Below, piece by piece: positions 54,701-62,541 of a DNA stretch of 64,000 bases. Origin of the DNA: Rhodococcoides corynebacterioides (lineage in GTDB: Bacteria; Actinomycetota; Actinomycetes; Mycobacteriales; Mycobacteriaceae). The notes below the pieces were generated by a model. It did no database searches. It had not been told where the DNA came from and was given only the letters and a program-made list of their open reading frames with translations. Numbering within the stretch: position 1 is the first letter of the stretch; every line of letters begins with the position of its first letter. The stretch spans positions 246,801-310,800 of the forward strand of contig NZ_JABUBU010000003.1 of NCBI RefSeq assembly GCF_019834675.1. Direction: 5' to 3'. The position numbers and the translations under genes are program-made.

Positions 54701-55237
54701 AACGATCGGTCCCTCGACGGCGTCGCCCCGGGGGTGCACACGACGTTCGTCGATCACGTCGGGAACGCGACGTCGTCGCGCGAGGAGGCCGACGCGGTGG
54801 TGCGGCTCGCGCGCTCGGTGATCGGGCGGACGTGGCGGACCGGCGCCGAGTCGCGGCCGCTGGAGTCGGCCGACGTACTGGTGGTGGCCGCGTACAACGC
54901 CCAGGTGGCCGTCATTCGGGCGGCACTCGACGCCGCCGGACTCACCGAGACGGCGTGCGGCACGGTGGATCGGTTCCAGGGGCGCGAGGCCGCCGTCGTC
55001 ATCGTGTCGATGGCGGCGTCGGCGCCGGAGGACGTGCCGCGCGGGATGCCGTTCCTGCTCTCGCGCAACAGGATCAACGTCGCCCTGTCGCGCGGGCAGT
55101 GGGTGTCGTACGTGGTGCGCTCACCGGCGCTGACGCACTACCTGCCCGGAACGCCCGTCGAGCTGTCGTTGCTGGGGGCGTTCATGCGGGTCAGCCCGGA
55201 CCTCGTTCAGCCGAAGGTGCGTCCCTCGCCGCGGTAG
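51791..55237 (+). CDS. TM0106-type RecB-like nuclease, DEDD exonuclease and SF1 helicase
   Basis: A 1148-residue, three-module protein. First, a RecB/Cas4-like nuclease: GFGDF (Asp121), AYEVQDTKLS (Glu133, Asp136, Lys138), SILQLAAY, and a Cys cluster ACFRCEHCAPEVEAS near 220. Second, a YprB/DEDD exonuclease-like module: IFFDFEGDP (Asp320, Glu322), HYAAYEKSALLRL and NRYDCESTLELRN (Asp492). Third, a UPF1/Dna2-like helicase with Walker A GPPGTGKTYTGS (Lys777), LVIDEAGQF, LLGDPQQLPQVSQG, TVDRFQGREAAVVIVSM and RNRINVALSRGQW. Probably processes DNA or RNA ends; physiological role unknown. GTG start; overlaps the convergent aldolase gene by 31 bases. Confidence 0.88.
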   Translation: MFVLDDDLIHSAGDLALAARCEFAVLRTLDAHLGRLDADAVAGTDDAMLARLSRLGSQHEARQWAAYRRQFGDDAIAVERPGRMRSELAAAAAVTLDAAARRAPVIYQGTFFGDGFLGFGDFLVYDEEVDAYEVQDTKLSRTERVPSILQLAAYAEALTAAGIPVSDTARLVLGDGTRTAVHLPDVLPVHRRARAELVALLDEHRTQLLPADWADADVRACFRCEHCAPEVEASRDLLLVAGMRVSQRAALLASDVTTIDALAASSGPVPDLSARSLAGLRDQARVQIQQESAGSPVVEFHTPSALGALPAPDEGDIFFDFEGDPLHTENGSTDWGLEYLFGVLDTDRAFRPLWAHDRDEERVAFVAFVDHVRERRRQYPGMHVYHYAAYEKSALLRLAARHGVYEDEVDDLLREQVLVDLYPVVRSALRIGARSYSIKKLEPAYMSEVRGDVADAVASITEYARWRDLRDRGELGEAEAVLAEIADYNRYDCESTLELRNWLLAHAAEAGVTPRGPIEPAPPTDDDDSPNPARDALREFAGPIGDRTPERQGAALLAAAVDYHRREEKPFWWAHFDRLSSPVDEWADTRDVFVVESVESMSDWAKPTPRHNVRRTSVLRGEFGPGSAVRGAKVAVLYAPPAPEWIKPELRANPQYRWTATGTIVDVSADGSAVTLEESIPKGADPHGLEPVATAPTPGPATTTVRAAVAATAVEVADALPDVPESAVLDLLLRRRPRTRSGSPLRTDDPSVAGITAALLDLDRSYAAVQGPPGTGKTYTGSRVVAALVRDHGWRVGVVGQSHAVVENFLDAVVDAGLDGTRVHKKPASDRPRRWTASAKDVDVAALDGGCVVGGTAWTMTNRRNIEENAFDLLVIDEAGQFCLANTVAVGRAARNLLLLGDPQQLPQVSQGSHPEPVDASALGWLADGADTLPADLGWFLATTRRMHPDVCRVVSDLSYDGRLYAHDSVNDRSLDGVAPGVHTTFVDHVGNATSSREEADAVVRLARSVIGRTWRTGAESRPLESADVLVVAAYNAQVAVIRAALDAAGLTETACGTVDRFQGREAAVVIVSMAASAPEDVPRGMPFLLSRNRINVALSRGQWVSYVVRSPALTHYLPGTPVELSLLGAFMRVSPDLVQPKVRPSPR

Positions 55238-56349
55238 GTGGGGACCGCGGTGCGGGTGCTGTTCTCCACCAGATGAACGGTGTCGAACCGCTCGCACACC
55301 TCCCCCGCCTTGGCGTGTCGGAACCAGACCCGATCACCTAGTGACGCACCGGATCCCACGATCGGGGTCTGGACCTCGCCCACACCCTCGGTGCGGAGCA
55401 GGCGACCCGGACCGACGATGCTCGGCACCCGGGAGCGGCCCGTCGGCCCGGACGCGATGTAGCCACCCGAGAAGGCCGTCGCGATCCGGGACGTGGGTGT
55501 GCGCACCACGGGCAACGCGAAGAAGAGTGCGGGAGTGGGGGTGAAGGCGTCGTAGCCGTCGAAGAGGGTGGGCGCGAAGATGCCGGACCCGGCGGTGACC
55601 TCGGTGACCGATGGGTCGGCCGCGGACACCTCGAGCGACCCCGTGCCGCCGCTGTTGACGATGCGCAGAGGGCCGACGGCGGCGCGCAGGGCGTCGACCA
55701 CGGCGGCGCGGCGGTAGGCCAACTCGCCGGCGGAGCGCCGCTTCATCCATCGCACGGCCCGGCCCGAGTCCGGGAGTCCCGCGATCTGCGCCTCGTAGAA
55801 CATCACGCCCTGGACAGCCATGCCCCGGCGCGACGCGTCGCGTCCGAGCCGGACGACGTCGTCCGGCGTCCGCAACGGGGAGCGTCGGACGCCGATGTGC
55901 GCGGGACCCAGGCGGAGCGAGGCGTCGACGTCGAGGCAGACCTGCGGCGGCGACGCCCACGGCCCGACCGACTCGAGCAGGTCGAGGTGAGCGGCGGAGT
56001 CGACCATCAGGGTGATGCGCTGTGCGGCAGTGGAATCGGACGCGAGCTGTGCGAGCGCGCCGCGGTCCACGGTGGGATAGCCCATCAGTACGTCGTCGTA
56101 GTCCAGCCAGAGTGCCTCGCGCAGGGACCAGGCCATGATCCCGGCGAATCCGGGGGTGGCGAGTGCACGATCCAGAACGGTCCGCACCCGAACGGATTTC
56201 GACGCCACTCGGATGGGCGTCCCGCTGGCGCGCCGCACCAGCGCGGCGAGGTTGGCGTCGACGGCGGCCAGGTCGGCGGCGAGGAGGGGCGGATCCAACT
56301 CGGCGGTGGCCGCGTTCAGGCGGTCGATGCGGGGGTCGATGGCCGTCAT
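55207..56349 (-). CDS. PLP-dependent alanine racemase-fold aldolase/deaminase
   Basis: A 380-residue fold-type III PLP enzyme related to D-threonine/D-threo-3-hydroxyaspartate aldolases and D-serine deaminases. The Schiff-base Lys51 sits in IRVASKSVRVRTVLDRAL; later FAGIMAWSLREALW, VNSGGTGSLEVSAADPSVTE, the metal-ligand-like VWFRHAKAGEVCERFD (His and Cys). Its ATG overlaps the TetR-type gene's stop (ATGA), so regulator and enzyme are co-translated. It probably degrades a D-amino acid or its hydroxy analogue; specificity unknown. Confidence 0.86.
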   Translation of the reverse strand: MTAIDPRIDRLNAATAELDPPLLAADLAAVDANLAALVRRASGTPIRVASKSVRVRTVLDRALATPGFAGIMAWSLREALWLDYDDVLMGYPTVDRGALAQLASDSTAAQRITLMVDSAAHLDLLESVGPWASPPQVCLDVDASLRLGPAHIGVRRSPLRTPDDVVRLGRDASRRGMAVQGVMFYEAQIAGLPDSGRAVRWMKRRSAGELAYRRAAVVDALRAAVGPLRIVNSGGTGSLEVSAADPSVTEVTAGSGIFAPTLFDGYDAFTPTPALFFALPVVRTPTSRIATAFSGGYIASGPTGRSRVPSIVGPGRLLRTEGVGEVQTPIVGSGASLGDRVWFRHAKAGEVCERFDTVHLVENSTRTAVPTYRGEGRTFG

Positions 56350-56969
56350 CGCGCCACCGCCCACGCCGCGACGCGGTCGGCCAGGGCATCGAGTTCTATC
56401 GCTGCGGAATGGGAGTCGCGATCGACGAGCCAGCGGAGCACGACGCCGTCGAGGGTGGCGAGGATCGACCGGGACATCACGGGCACGGGCACGCTCCAGG
56501 TGGTGGCGGTCGCGGCGGCGACGTCGGTCAGGAAGGGGGCGGTGGCGTCGTCCATGGCGCGGTACTGCCGTTCCGCGATGCTGCGGTGCGGTCCGGCGGC
56601 GCGGACGGCGTACGCGGTGATCTCGTAGGTCAGGATCTGCCGTTCCGGGGTGCGCTCGATCGCGTCCCACAACGCGCTCAGACCGCGGCGCACGGTGTCG
56701 CGGACGGCCGACGGCCCCTCGCCCGCGCGCGGGACCGCGTCGAGCGCGGCGCTCACCGCCTCGCCCAGTTCGGTGATCAGGACGTCCGCCATCGCCCCCA
56801 CCACGGCGTCCTTGTTGGCGAAGCAGTAGTGCACGATGCCCAGCGAGACGTCGGCGCGCTCCGCGATGCCGCGGACCGTCACGGCGGCGATGCCGTGGTC
56901 GACGGCAAGGGCGAGACCGGCGTCGGCGAGTTGTCGACGTCGCTCGTCGGCGGAGAGTCGAGTGGGCAC
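56346..56969 (-). CDS. TetR-family repressor
   Basis: A 207-residue regulator. Residues ~8-55 form the TetR helix-turn-helix (RRRQLADAGLALAVDHGIAA, VTVRGIAERADVSLGIVHYC, FANKDAVVGAM); the remainder is a helical ligand-binding domain. GTG start. It is divergent from the lactone oxidase gene and overlaps the downstream aldolase gene, with a palindromic site between the divergent starts, so it likely represses both directions. Confidence 0.92.
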   Translation of the reverse strand: MPTRLSADERRRQLADAGLALAVDHGIAAVTVRGIAERADVSLGIVHYCFANKDAVVGAMADVLITELGEAVSAALDAVPRAGEGPSAVRDTVRRGLSALWDAIERTPERQILTYEITAYAVRAAGPHRSIAERQYRAMDDATAPFLTDVAAATATTWSVPVPVMSRSILATLDGVVLRWLVDRDSHSAAIELDALADRVAAWAVAR

Positions 56970-56991
56970 GGAGCGACCCTAGGTCTTGACT

Positions 56992-57005
56992 TGGACGCCT
57001 GTCCA
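56992..57005. promoter_or_regulatory. TetR-type operator palindrome
   Basis: TGGAC-gcct-GTCCA (56992-57005) is a perfect 5-bp inverted repeat in the 52-base gap between the TetR-type and lactone oxidase starts. TTGACTTGGAC just before it could hold a -35 element for the oxidase gene. Typical position for TetR control of divergent genes. Confidence 0.65.
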
Positions 57006-57021
57006 GTATTCGATTCGACGC

Positions 57022-58317
57022 ATGACGACATGGTCGAACTGGGCCGGCAATCAGCACTCGAACCCGCAGCACGTGGCGCATCCCCGCGACCGGGCCGACG
57101 TGTGCGACCTGCTGCGACGGGCGCCCGGTCGCGTCAAGGCCGTCGGCGCCGGGCACTCCTTCACCGGCGTCGCCGTCACCGACGGCACCCTCGTGCCGCT
57201 CGATCTGCTGACGGGGATCGAGTCGACGCGGCCGGGGCCGGGCGGCACGACGGACGTCACCGTGCGCGCGGGCACCCGCCTCCGCACGCTGTGCGCGTTG
57301 CTCGACCAGCGGGGGTTGGCGCTGACCAACATGGGCGACGTCGACGTCCAGTCGGTGGCCGGGGCGATCTCGACCGGAACCCACGGCACCGGTGCGGGAT
57401 TCAGCGGGCTGGCCGGCCAGGTGGTCGGGGTCAGCCTGGTCCTCGCGGACGGGACGGAACGGACCGTGTCGGAGGGTCCGCTGTTCGAGTGCGCTCGACT
57501 CGGCCTGGGCGCGTTCGGCATCCTCACGTCGGTGACCCTGCGGTGCGTGCCGTCGTTCCTGCTGCGCGCCAAGGAGACCCCAGGACGACTCGGCGAGGCA
57601 CTCGAGCGCTTCCCGCACGACGCCGCCACGATCGACCACCCCGAGTTCTACTGGTTCCCGCACACCGATCGTGTTCTTATCAAACGCAATACGCGCCTCC
57701 CGGCCGACTCCGCGACCGACCCGGTGGGTCGAGTTCGGCGGTGGTTCGACGACGAGGTGGTCGCCAACGGCGCGTTCGAGGTGATCAACCGGGTGACCAG
57801 CCGCATTCCCGCCGTGATTCCTCGGGTCAATCACGTCTCCGCGGCGGCGTGGTCGGGCCGCACGACGACCGACCGGAGTCACCGCGTCTTCGCCTCGAGT
57901 CGCCGGGTGCGATTCCGGGAGAGCGAGTATGCGATTCCCCCGGAGGCGGTGCCCACCGTGGTGCGGGAGGTCGAGTCGTGGATCGCCCGCACCGGCTTCC
58001 GTGTGACCTTCCCGATCGAGGTCCGCTGCGCCGCAGCCGACGACGTGTGGCTCTCCACCGCTCACGGGCGCCCCAGCGCATACGTGGCCGTGCACCAGTA
58101 CCACCGCCGCCCGGACGACGGCTACTTCGCGGCGTTCGAGGCGATCGCGCGCGGCGTCGGCGGTCGACCGCACTGGGGCAAGCTGCACAGCCTGGGCGCC
58201 GACGAGCTGCGCCCGCTCTACCCGCGTTACGACGACGCACTCGCCGTCCGCGCGGAGGTCGACCCGACCGGGGTGTTCGACAACGACTACCTCCGGCGGG
58301 TCCTTCCCCTCGGCTGA
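57022..58317 (+). CDS. D-arabinono-1,4-lactone oxidase-type FAD enzyme
   Basis: A 431-residue VAO-family flavoprotein oxidising a sugar lactone or polyol with oxygen. The N-terminus has MTTWSNWAGNQHSNPQHVAH and the FAD pyrophosphate motif KAVGAGHSFTGVAVTDG, in which His45 is the predicted covalent FAD link. SVAGAISTGTHGTGAGFSGL and LGAFGILTSVTLRCVP follow, and the ALO domain ends ...PHWGKLHSLGADELRPLYPR and FDNDYLRRVLP. Relatives make ascorbate-like compounds or oxidise alditols. Divergent from the TetR gene; its pairing with a PLP aldolase recurs in actinobacteria. Confidence 0.9.
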   Translation: MTTWSNWAGNQHSNPQHVAHPRDRADVCDLLRRAPGRVKAVGAGHSFTGVAVTDGTLVPLDLLTGIESTRPGPGGTTDVTVRAGTRLRTLCALLDQRGLALTNMGDVDVQSVAGAISTGTHGTGAGFSGLAGQVVGVSLVLADGTERTVSEGPLFECARLGLGAFGILTSVTLRCVPSFLLRAKETPGRLGEALERFPHDAATIDHPEFYWFPHTDRVLIKRNTRLPADSATDPVGRVRRWFDDEVVANGAFEVINRVTSRIPAVIPRVNHVSAAAWSGRTTTDRSHRVFASSRRVRFRESEYAIPPEAVPTVVREVESWIARTGFRVTFPIEVRCAAADDVWLSTAHGRPSAYVAVHQYHRRPDDGYFAAFEAIARGVGGRPHWGKLHSLGADELRPLYPRYDDALAVRAEVDPTGVFDNDYLRRVLPLG

Positions 58318-58341
58318 CCGGGCATGCCGGGAGTCGCCCCG

Positions 58342-60372
58342 TCAGAACGGTGGCGGTGCGTCGTCCGGTTCGGGTGGGGCGACGCCGTTGAGGGCGTTGC
58401 GGAGTCGGTTGCGATTGCGTTCCTGCCGTCGGCGGGCGTGTTTCTGCTCGGTGCGTGGGGCGGGGCGAGTGGGTTCGGGTTCCGGTGGGTGGTTCTTGCC
58501 GGTGGCGGGTGGGTCGCCGAAGACGATCATGTCCAGGCCCGGGTGGGTGTCGAACCCGGTGTAGGCGGGGCCGAGGACGGTGCGGCCCTCCGGGATGGTG
58601 AATGTGCGGATGACCCGGCCGGGGTTCTCGGGGTCGGGGTACTGGTCGTCGACGAAGTCGCCGAACGTTTTCAGGAGATGGTGGAACCGGCATTTGGCGC
58701 CGAGCCCGCAGGCGGAGGTCTGACCGCCGGCGGCGGGGTTGCGGTGGTCGTATTCGGTGATGTGGTCGAGGTCGCCGTCCCGGGCGGGTTTGTTGCAGCC
58801 GGGCCAGGTGCAGTACTGGTCGCGGGCGCGGATGTAGGCGTTCAGCGCCGCGGACGGCCGGTACGGGTCCGCCGGTTGGGTCGCGGGGAGTGGGGTGTCG
58901 GTGCCGTCGCCGAGGGGGCGGATGAGGGTGGCGGGGTCGGCGGCGAGGTCGCGGAGGTGGGCGCCGGAGACGATGCCGAGTCCGGCGATGTAGCCGACTC
59001 CGTCGACCAGCTCGGGCTCGCGCTCGGACTCGGAACCGGCCTTGACCGCAGCCTCATCGACCGCCGCAGCCTCAGCCGTCGGAGCAGCTTCAGCCGACGT
59101 TGCCTCATCCGTCGCAGCGCTCTCGGCTGCGACGTCGTCGGCCGCTGCCCCCTCGACCGCAGCCGCGTCGGTCGAGACCGCCTCCGCCACAACGGCATCA
59201 GCCGCCGCAGCCTCGGCTGTAGTCTCCTTGACCGCAACGGCATCGGCCGGAGTCTCCTCGACCGCAACGGCATCCGCCGGAGTCTCCTCGACCGCAACGG
59301 CATCGGCCGCAGTCTCCTCGACCACGACCTCCTCGACCGGAGCAACGTCGACCGGAGCCGCGTCGACCGCTGCCTCCTCGCTGGCGACGACCCGGTCTGC
59401 GGCAGTCGCGGTCGTGTCGCCGTCCCGAGTCTGTGCCTGCGCTGCCGGCTTTGCCGCAGCGGCGGCGGCGGGTACGGGTCCGGCGAGAGTGGTGGTGTCG
59501 GTGACGACGTGAATGACGATGCGTGCTGCGTTGGCCGCGACCTCGTCCGCATCGACCACGGTGAAGGCGCATTCGGGTCGTGCGCAGTCGCACCCGAACG
59601 GGGCGTGCTTGACGAGTGCGAACAGCGCGTCCGACGCCCGCGCGGTCTTGGTGCGACTGTCGTGCTTGCAGACTTGTGCGGCGAGGCGCTCGACGACACG
59701 GGCGACGATGGCAGCCTGTTCGGCGGACATCGTCGCCCCCACGGTCGCCATTCCGTCGAGTCCGGCCTCGGTGAAGAAGCACCGCCCCTTGAGGGCTTCG
59801 TCGCGGCGTTCGCGGACGGCGTCGGGGTCGCGGCGGTAGACCATCTGATCGCACAGATCCCGCACTCGGGCTGTCGACCACGTCCCCGGCTTGCGGAGGG
59901 CGGCGGCGATGTCGGCGTCCACCAGTCCCTGATACGGCCGGCCGTGGATGAGTTCGGTGCGGGAGACGATGGTGCGGATGAAATTGGCGGAGACGACCCC
60001 GTCGCGTAGGCATTCCGCCACCCGGGGGAGTCGGTCGCGGAGGGCGACGGCGTCGTCGAGGAGGCGTTCGGCGACGTACTGCGATACCGACAGGGTGGTG
60101 GCGAGGCGGGCGGCGCACTGGGCGTACGCATCGACGGCCCGTTCGTCGTGGTCCTCTTCGGGCACGACGAGGTCGGTGTGCAGGGCGGCGGCGTGCTGGT
60201 AGCGGCGCCACTCCAGATACCCCGCGCCCGCGGCGAGGTCGGCCAGGGCGTCGAGGTGCCCACCGACGGGCAGGTCGAACGAGGCGGACAGACCCATCGC
60301 AGCATGGTCACGCGAGGACCAGGCACCTCCCACCTGCGCATCCCCCACCGCCTCGACCCCCCGATCGCTCAT
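58342..60372 (-). CDS. DUF222/HNH endonuclease (13E12-like) with internal repeat expansion
   Basis: A 676-residue protein of the DUF222-HNH family that is multi-copy in mycolata. Residues ~1-315 are the DUF222 helical domain (LPRVAECLRDGVVSANFIRT, FFTEAGLDGMATVGATMSAE). Residues ~325-470 are Ala/Val/Glu/Asp low complexity with repeated DAVAVEETPA. The C-terminus has the HNH nuclease: YCTWPGCNKPARDGDLDHIT, YDHRNPAAGGQT and CRFHHLLKT, with two CxxC-like zinc pairs. Such proteins are presumed nucleases, possibly of selfish origin; the function in the host is unproven. ATG 60372 chosen because upstream sequence is atypical. Confidence 0.88.
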   Translation of the reverse strand: MSDRGVEAVGDAQVGGAWSSRDHAAMGLSASFDLPVGGHLDALADLAAGAGYLEWRRYQHAAALHTDLVVPEEDHDERAVDAYAQCAARLATTLSVSQYVAERLLDDAVALRDRLPRVAECLRDGVVSANFIRTIVSRTELIHGRPYQGLVDADIAAALRKPGTWSTARVRDLCDQMVYRRDPDAVRERRDEALKGRCFFTEAGLDGMATVGATMSAEQAAIVARVVERLAAQVCKHDSRTKTARASDALFALVKHAPFGCDCARPECAFTVVDADEVAANAARIVIHVVTDTTTLAGPVPAAAAAAKPAAQAQTRDGDTTATAADRVVASEEAAVDAAPVDVAPVEEVVVEETAADAVAVEETPADAVAVEETPADAVAVKETTAEAAAADAVVAEAVSTDAAAVEGAAADDVAAESAATDEATSAEAAPTAEAAAVDEAAVKAGSESEREPELVDGVGYIAGLGIVSGAHLRDLAADPATLIRPLGDGTDTPLPATQPADPYRPSAALNAYIRARDQYCTWPGCNKPARDGDLDHITEYDHRNPAAGGQTSACGLGAKCRFHHLLKTFGDFVDDQYPDPENPGRVIRTFTIPEGRTVLGPAYTGFDTHPGLDMIVFGDPPATGKNHPPEPEPTRPAPRTEQKHARRRQERNRNRLRNALNGVAPPEPDDAPPPF
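59221..59330. repeat. 30-bp in-frame repeat inside the HNH gene
   Basis: Units of 30 bases begin at 59221, 59251 and 59281, with 20 bases of a fourth at 59311 (agtctcctcgaccgcaacgg and on). They differ at single bases and encode the ten-residue repeat DAVAVEETPA on the minus strand. A degenerate extension of the same style continues on both sides. Confidence 0.85.
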
Positions 60373-60436
60373 GTGTTCGATTGTATCGACCCCCACCGAC
60401 ACGATCCAGCGAACCGACCGCAAACCGGGACAGCAG

Positions 60437-60475
60437 AACGCCCCGCCCATCCGACACAGGATGGGACGGGGCGTT
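60437..60475 (-). terminator. hairpin terminator after the exporter gene
   Basis: AACGCCCCGCCCATCC (60437-60452) pairs with GGATGGGACGGGGCGTT (60459-60475) to make a 16-bp stem with a single bulge and a 6-base loop, 12 bases past the MFS exporter stop. Confidence 0.8.
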
Positions 60476-60487
60476 CCGGACCGGCGA

Positions 60488-62509
60488 TCAGTTGGTGGCG
60501 TACCGGCCGGCGTCGTCGGGAACGTGAACGTCGCCGAGAACCCGGGCGATCTGATCCTCGCTCAGTCCCAGGCGCCGCAGACGCTCGCACGCGGCGTCGA
60601 AACCGAGCATCTTGGCGTCGAGACGCTGCTGCAGGTCGGCGACCTCGGCGCGCAGCGCCTCCGCCTCCTCGAGGGCCTCGAGCGTCTCCGCGGGCTGCGG
60701 GAGAAGCAGCGAGAGCAGGCGGTCGCGGGCGTCGGTGCTCAGTCCGTCGAACGGGGCCTGTCCGGGAGCGGCCTCGTGACGTCCGGCAGGAGCAGAAACC
60801 AGAGCCTCGTCCGGCGCGGGACGCACGGTCGTGGCTGTCGGGACCGCCGCGGTTGCGGCCTCCGGCGCACCCTGGACGTCGGGCTGCACGGCGGCCGCGG
60901 AGTCCGCTTTGAGGTCGATCGTGGTGCGCAGCGGGCGGTTCGGGATGAACAGCACGGCGAGCACGGTCACCAGGGCGACTGCACCGGCGATGAGGAAGAT
61001 CCGACCGGTGGCGTCACCGTACGCAGTGCGGATGACCTCGGCGACGGGCGCCGGCAGCGAACCGAAGTCGAGCGACCCACCGCCACTGGACGATCCGGCG
61101 GGCACACCGAGTGCGGCGAGACCCGACGCGGAGTTCTCCGCGACGCGGGTGGCCAGCACCGAACCCAGGACGGAGACGCCGATCGCGCCACCGAAGGTGC
61201 GGAAGAAGGCGACCGTGGACGACGCGGCACCGATGTTCTGCACCGACACCGTGTTCTGCACGGCGAGCACCAGGTTCTGCATCAGCATGCCGGTACCCAG
61301 ACCGACGACGGCGATGAAGATGCCGACCAGCCACAGCTCGGTCGCGTGGTCGATGCTGCCGAGGAGGCCGAAGCCGACCACGAGGAGCACCGAACCGGTC
61401 ACGATGAACGGCTTCCACTTACCGAAGCGCGAGATCAGCTGACCCGAGCCCACCGAGGACACCAGCATGCCGGCGACCAGCGGGATGGTGAGCAGGCCGG
61501 CGGCGGTCGGCGAGTAGCCCCGAGCGGTCTGGAAGTACTGCCCCAGGAACGTGGTGGCGCCGAACAGGCCGACACCGACGGCGACCGACGCGATGATCGC
61601 GAGCCCGGTGGTGCGCTCGGTGACGATCTTCAGCGGGATGATCGGGCTCTTCACGCGAGCCTCGACGATCACGGTGAGCACCAGCAGGGCCACACCCGCA
61701 CCGACGTACATCGCGGTCTCGCGGGAGAGCCACTCGTAGTACCCGGCCTTGCCGGCGAACGAGACCCAGATGAGCAGGATCGAGACACCGGCGGTGAGGA
61801 GCAGCGCGCCGAGCCAGTCGATGGAGACGTCGTCCTTGCGCTCGGTGGTGATGTGCAGGGTCCGCTGCAGCAGGAACAGCGCGATGACGGCGAGCGGGAT
61901 GCAGACGAAGAAGCACCAGCGCCACCCGAGCGGGCTGTCGACGATCACGCCGCCGAGGATGGGGCCGCCGGACATCGAGACGGCCATGACGGCGCCCATG
62001 TATCCGGAGTACCGGCCGCGCTCACGCGGGGAGACGATGCTGCCGATGATGGCCACGACCAGCGCGGTCAGACCGCCCATACCGATGCCCTGGACCACGC
62101 GAGCGGCGAGCAGGATCGGCACGTTGTGGGCGAACCCGGCCATGACCGACCCGGCGACGAAGATCACCAGCGAGGTCTGGACCAGCACCTTCTTGTTGAA
62201 CAGGTCGGCGAGCTTGCCCCAGATGGGGGTGGACGCCGCGTTGGCGAGCAGGGCCGTCGTGATGACCCAGGCGTACGCCGTCTGCGACCCCTTCAGGTCG
62301 CCGATGATGGTGGGCAGCGCCGTCGACACGATGGTGGTGCTGAGCAGCGCGGTGAACAGTCCGGCGAGCAGGCCGACCAGCGCCTCGAGGATCTGGCGGT
62401 GGGTCATCGCCTGCGGGTCGGCGGCGGTCCGGTCGACCGTCCGGTCGACCGTCCGGTCGTCGGAGTTCCGTTCCGCTCGGGACGGCGGTGCGTCGTAGGT
62501 GGTAGCCAT
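60488..62509 (-). CDS. EmrB/QacA-type MFS drug exporter with C-terminal extension
   Basis: A 673-residue, 14-helix drug:H+ antiporter of the DHA2 class. Helix 1 motif LALLSTTIVSTALPTIIGDL-like sequence (LLSTTIVSTALPTIIGDLKG), motif A GKLADLFNKKVLV, and motif C region GPILGGVIVDSPLGWRWCFF are clear. After the last helix (~525) come ~150 cytoplasmic residues: an Ala/Pro linker, then a coiled-coil-like helix pair (LLSLLLPQPAETLEALEEAE, ALRAEVADLQQRLDAKMLGF) not standard in the family. An N-terminal DRTV repeat is encoded by a 12-bp tandem repeat near 62428-62460. Second gene of a MarR-led operon; exports toxic compounds. Confidence 0.9.
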   Translation of the reverse strand: MATTYDAPPSRAERNSDDRTVDRTVDRTAADPQAMTHRQILEALVGLLAGLFTALLSTTIVSTALPTIIGDLKGSQTAYAWVITTALLANAASTPIWGKLADLFNKKVLVQTSLVIFVAGSVMAGFAHNVPILLAARVVQGIGMGGLTALVVAIIGSIVSPRERGRYSGYMGAVMAVSMSGGPILGGVIVDSPLGWRWCFFVCIPLAVIALFLLQRTLHITTERKDDVSIDWLGALLLTAGVSILLIWVSFAGKAGYYEWLSRETAMYVGAGVALLVLTVIVEARVKSPIIPLKIVTERTTGLAIIASVAVGVGLFGATTFLGQYFQTARGYSPTAAGLLTIPLVAGMLVSSVGSGQLISRFGKWKPFIVTGSVLLVVGFGLLGSIDHATELWLVGIFIAVVGLGTGMLMQNLVLAVQNTVSVQNIGAASSTVAFFRTFGGAIGVSVLGSVLATRVAENSASGLAALGVPAGSSSGGGSLDFGSLPAPVAEVIRTAYGDATGRIFLIAGAVALVTVLAVLFIPNRPLRTTIDLKADSAAAVQPDVQGAPEAATAAVPTATTVRPAPDEALVSAPAGRHEAAPGQAPFDGLSTDARDRLLSLLLPQPAETLEALEEAEALRAEVADLQQRLDAKMLGFDAACERLRRLGLSEDQIARVLGDVHVPDDAGRYATN

Positions 62510-62541
62510 GAGAGTTCTCTCTTCGGTCGTATCTCGGTTAG

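Noticed and set aside
59042..59512. Long plus-strand open frame rich in Ala/Ser/Thr
   Set aside because: It is the antisense shadow of the Ala/Val/Glu-rich linker of the DUF222-HNH gene; it has no ribosome site and no similarity to a family.
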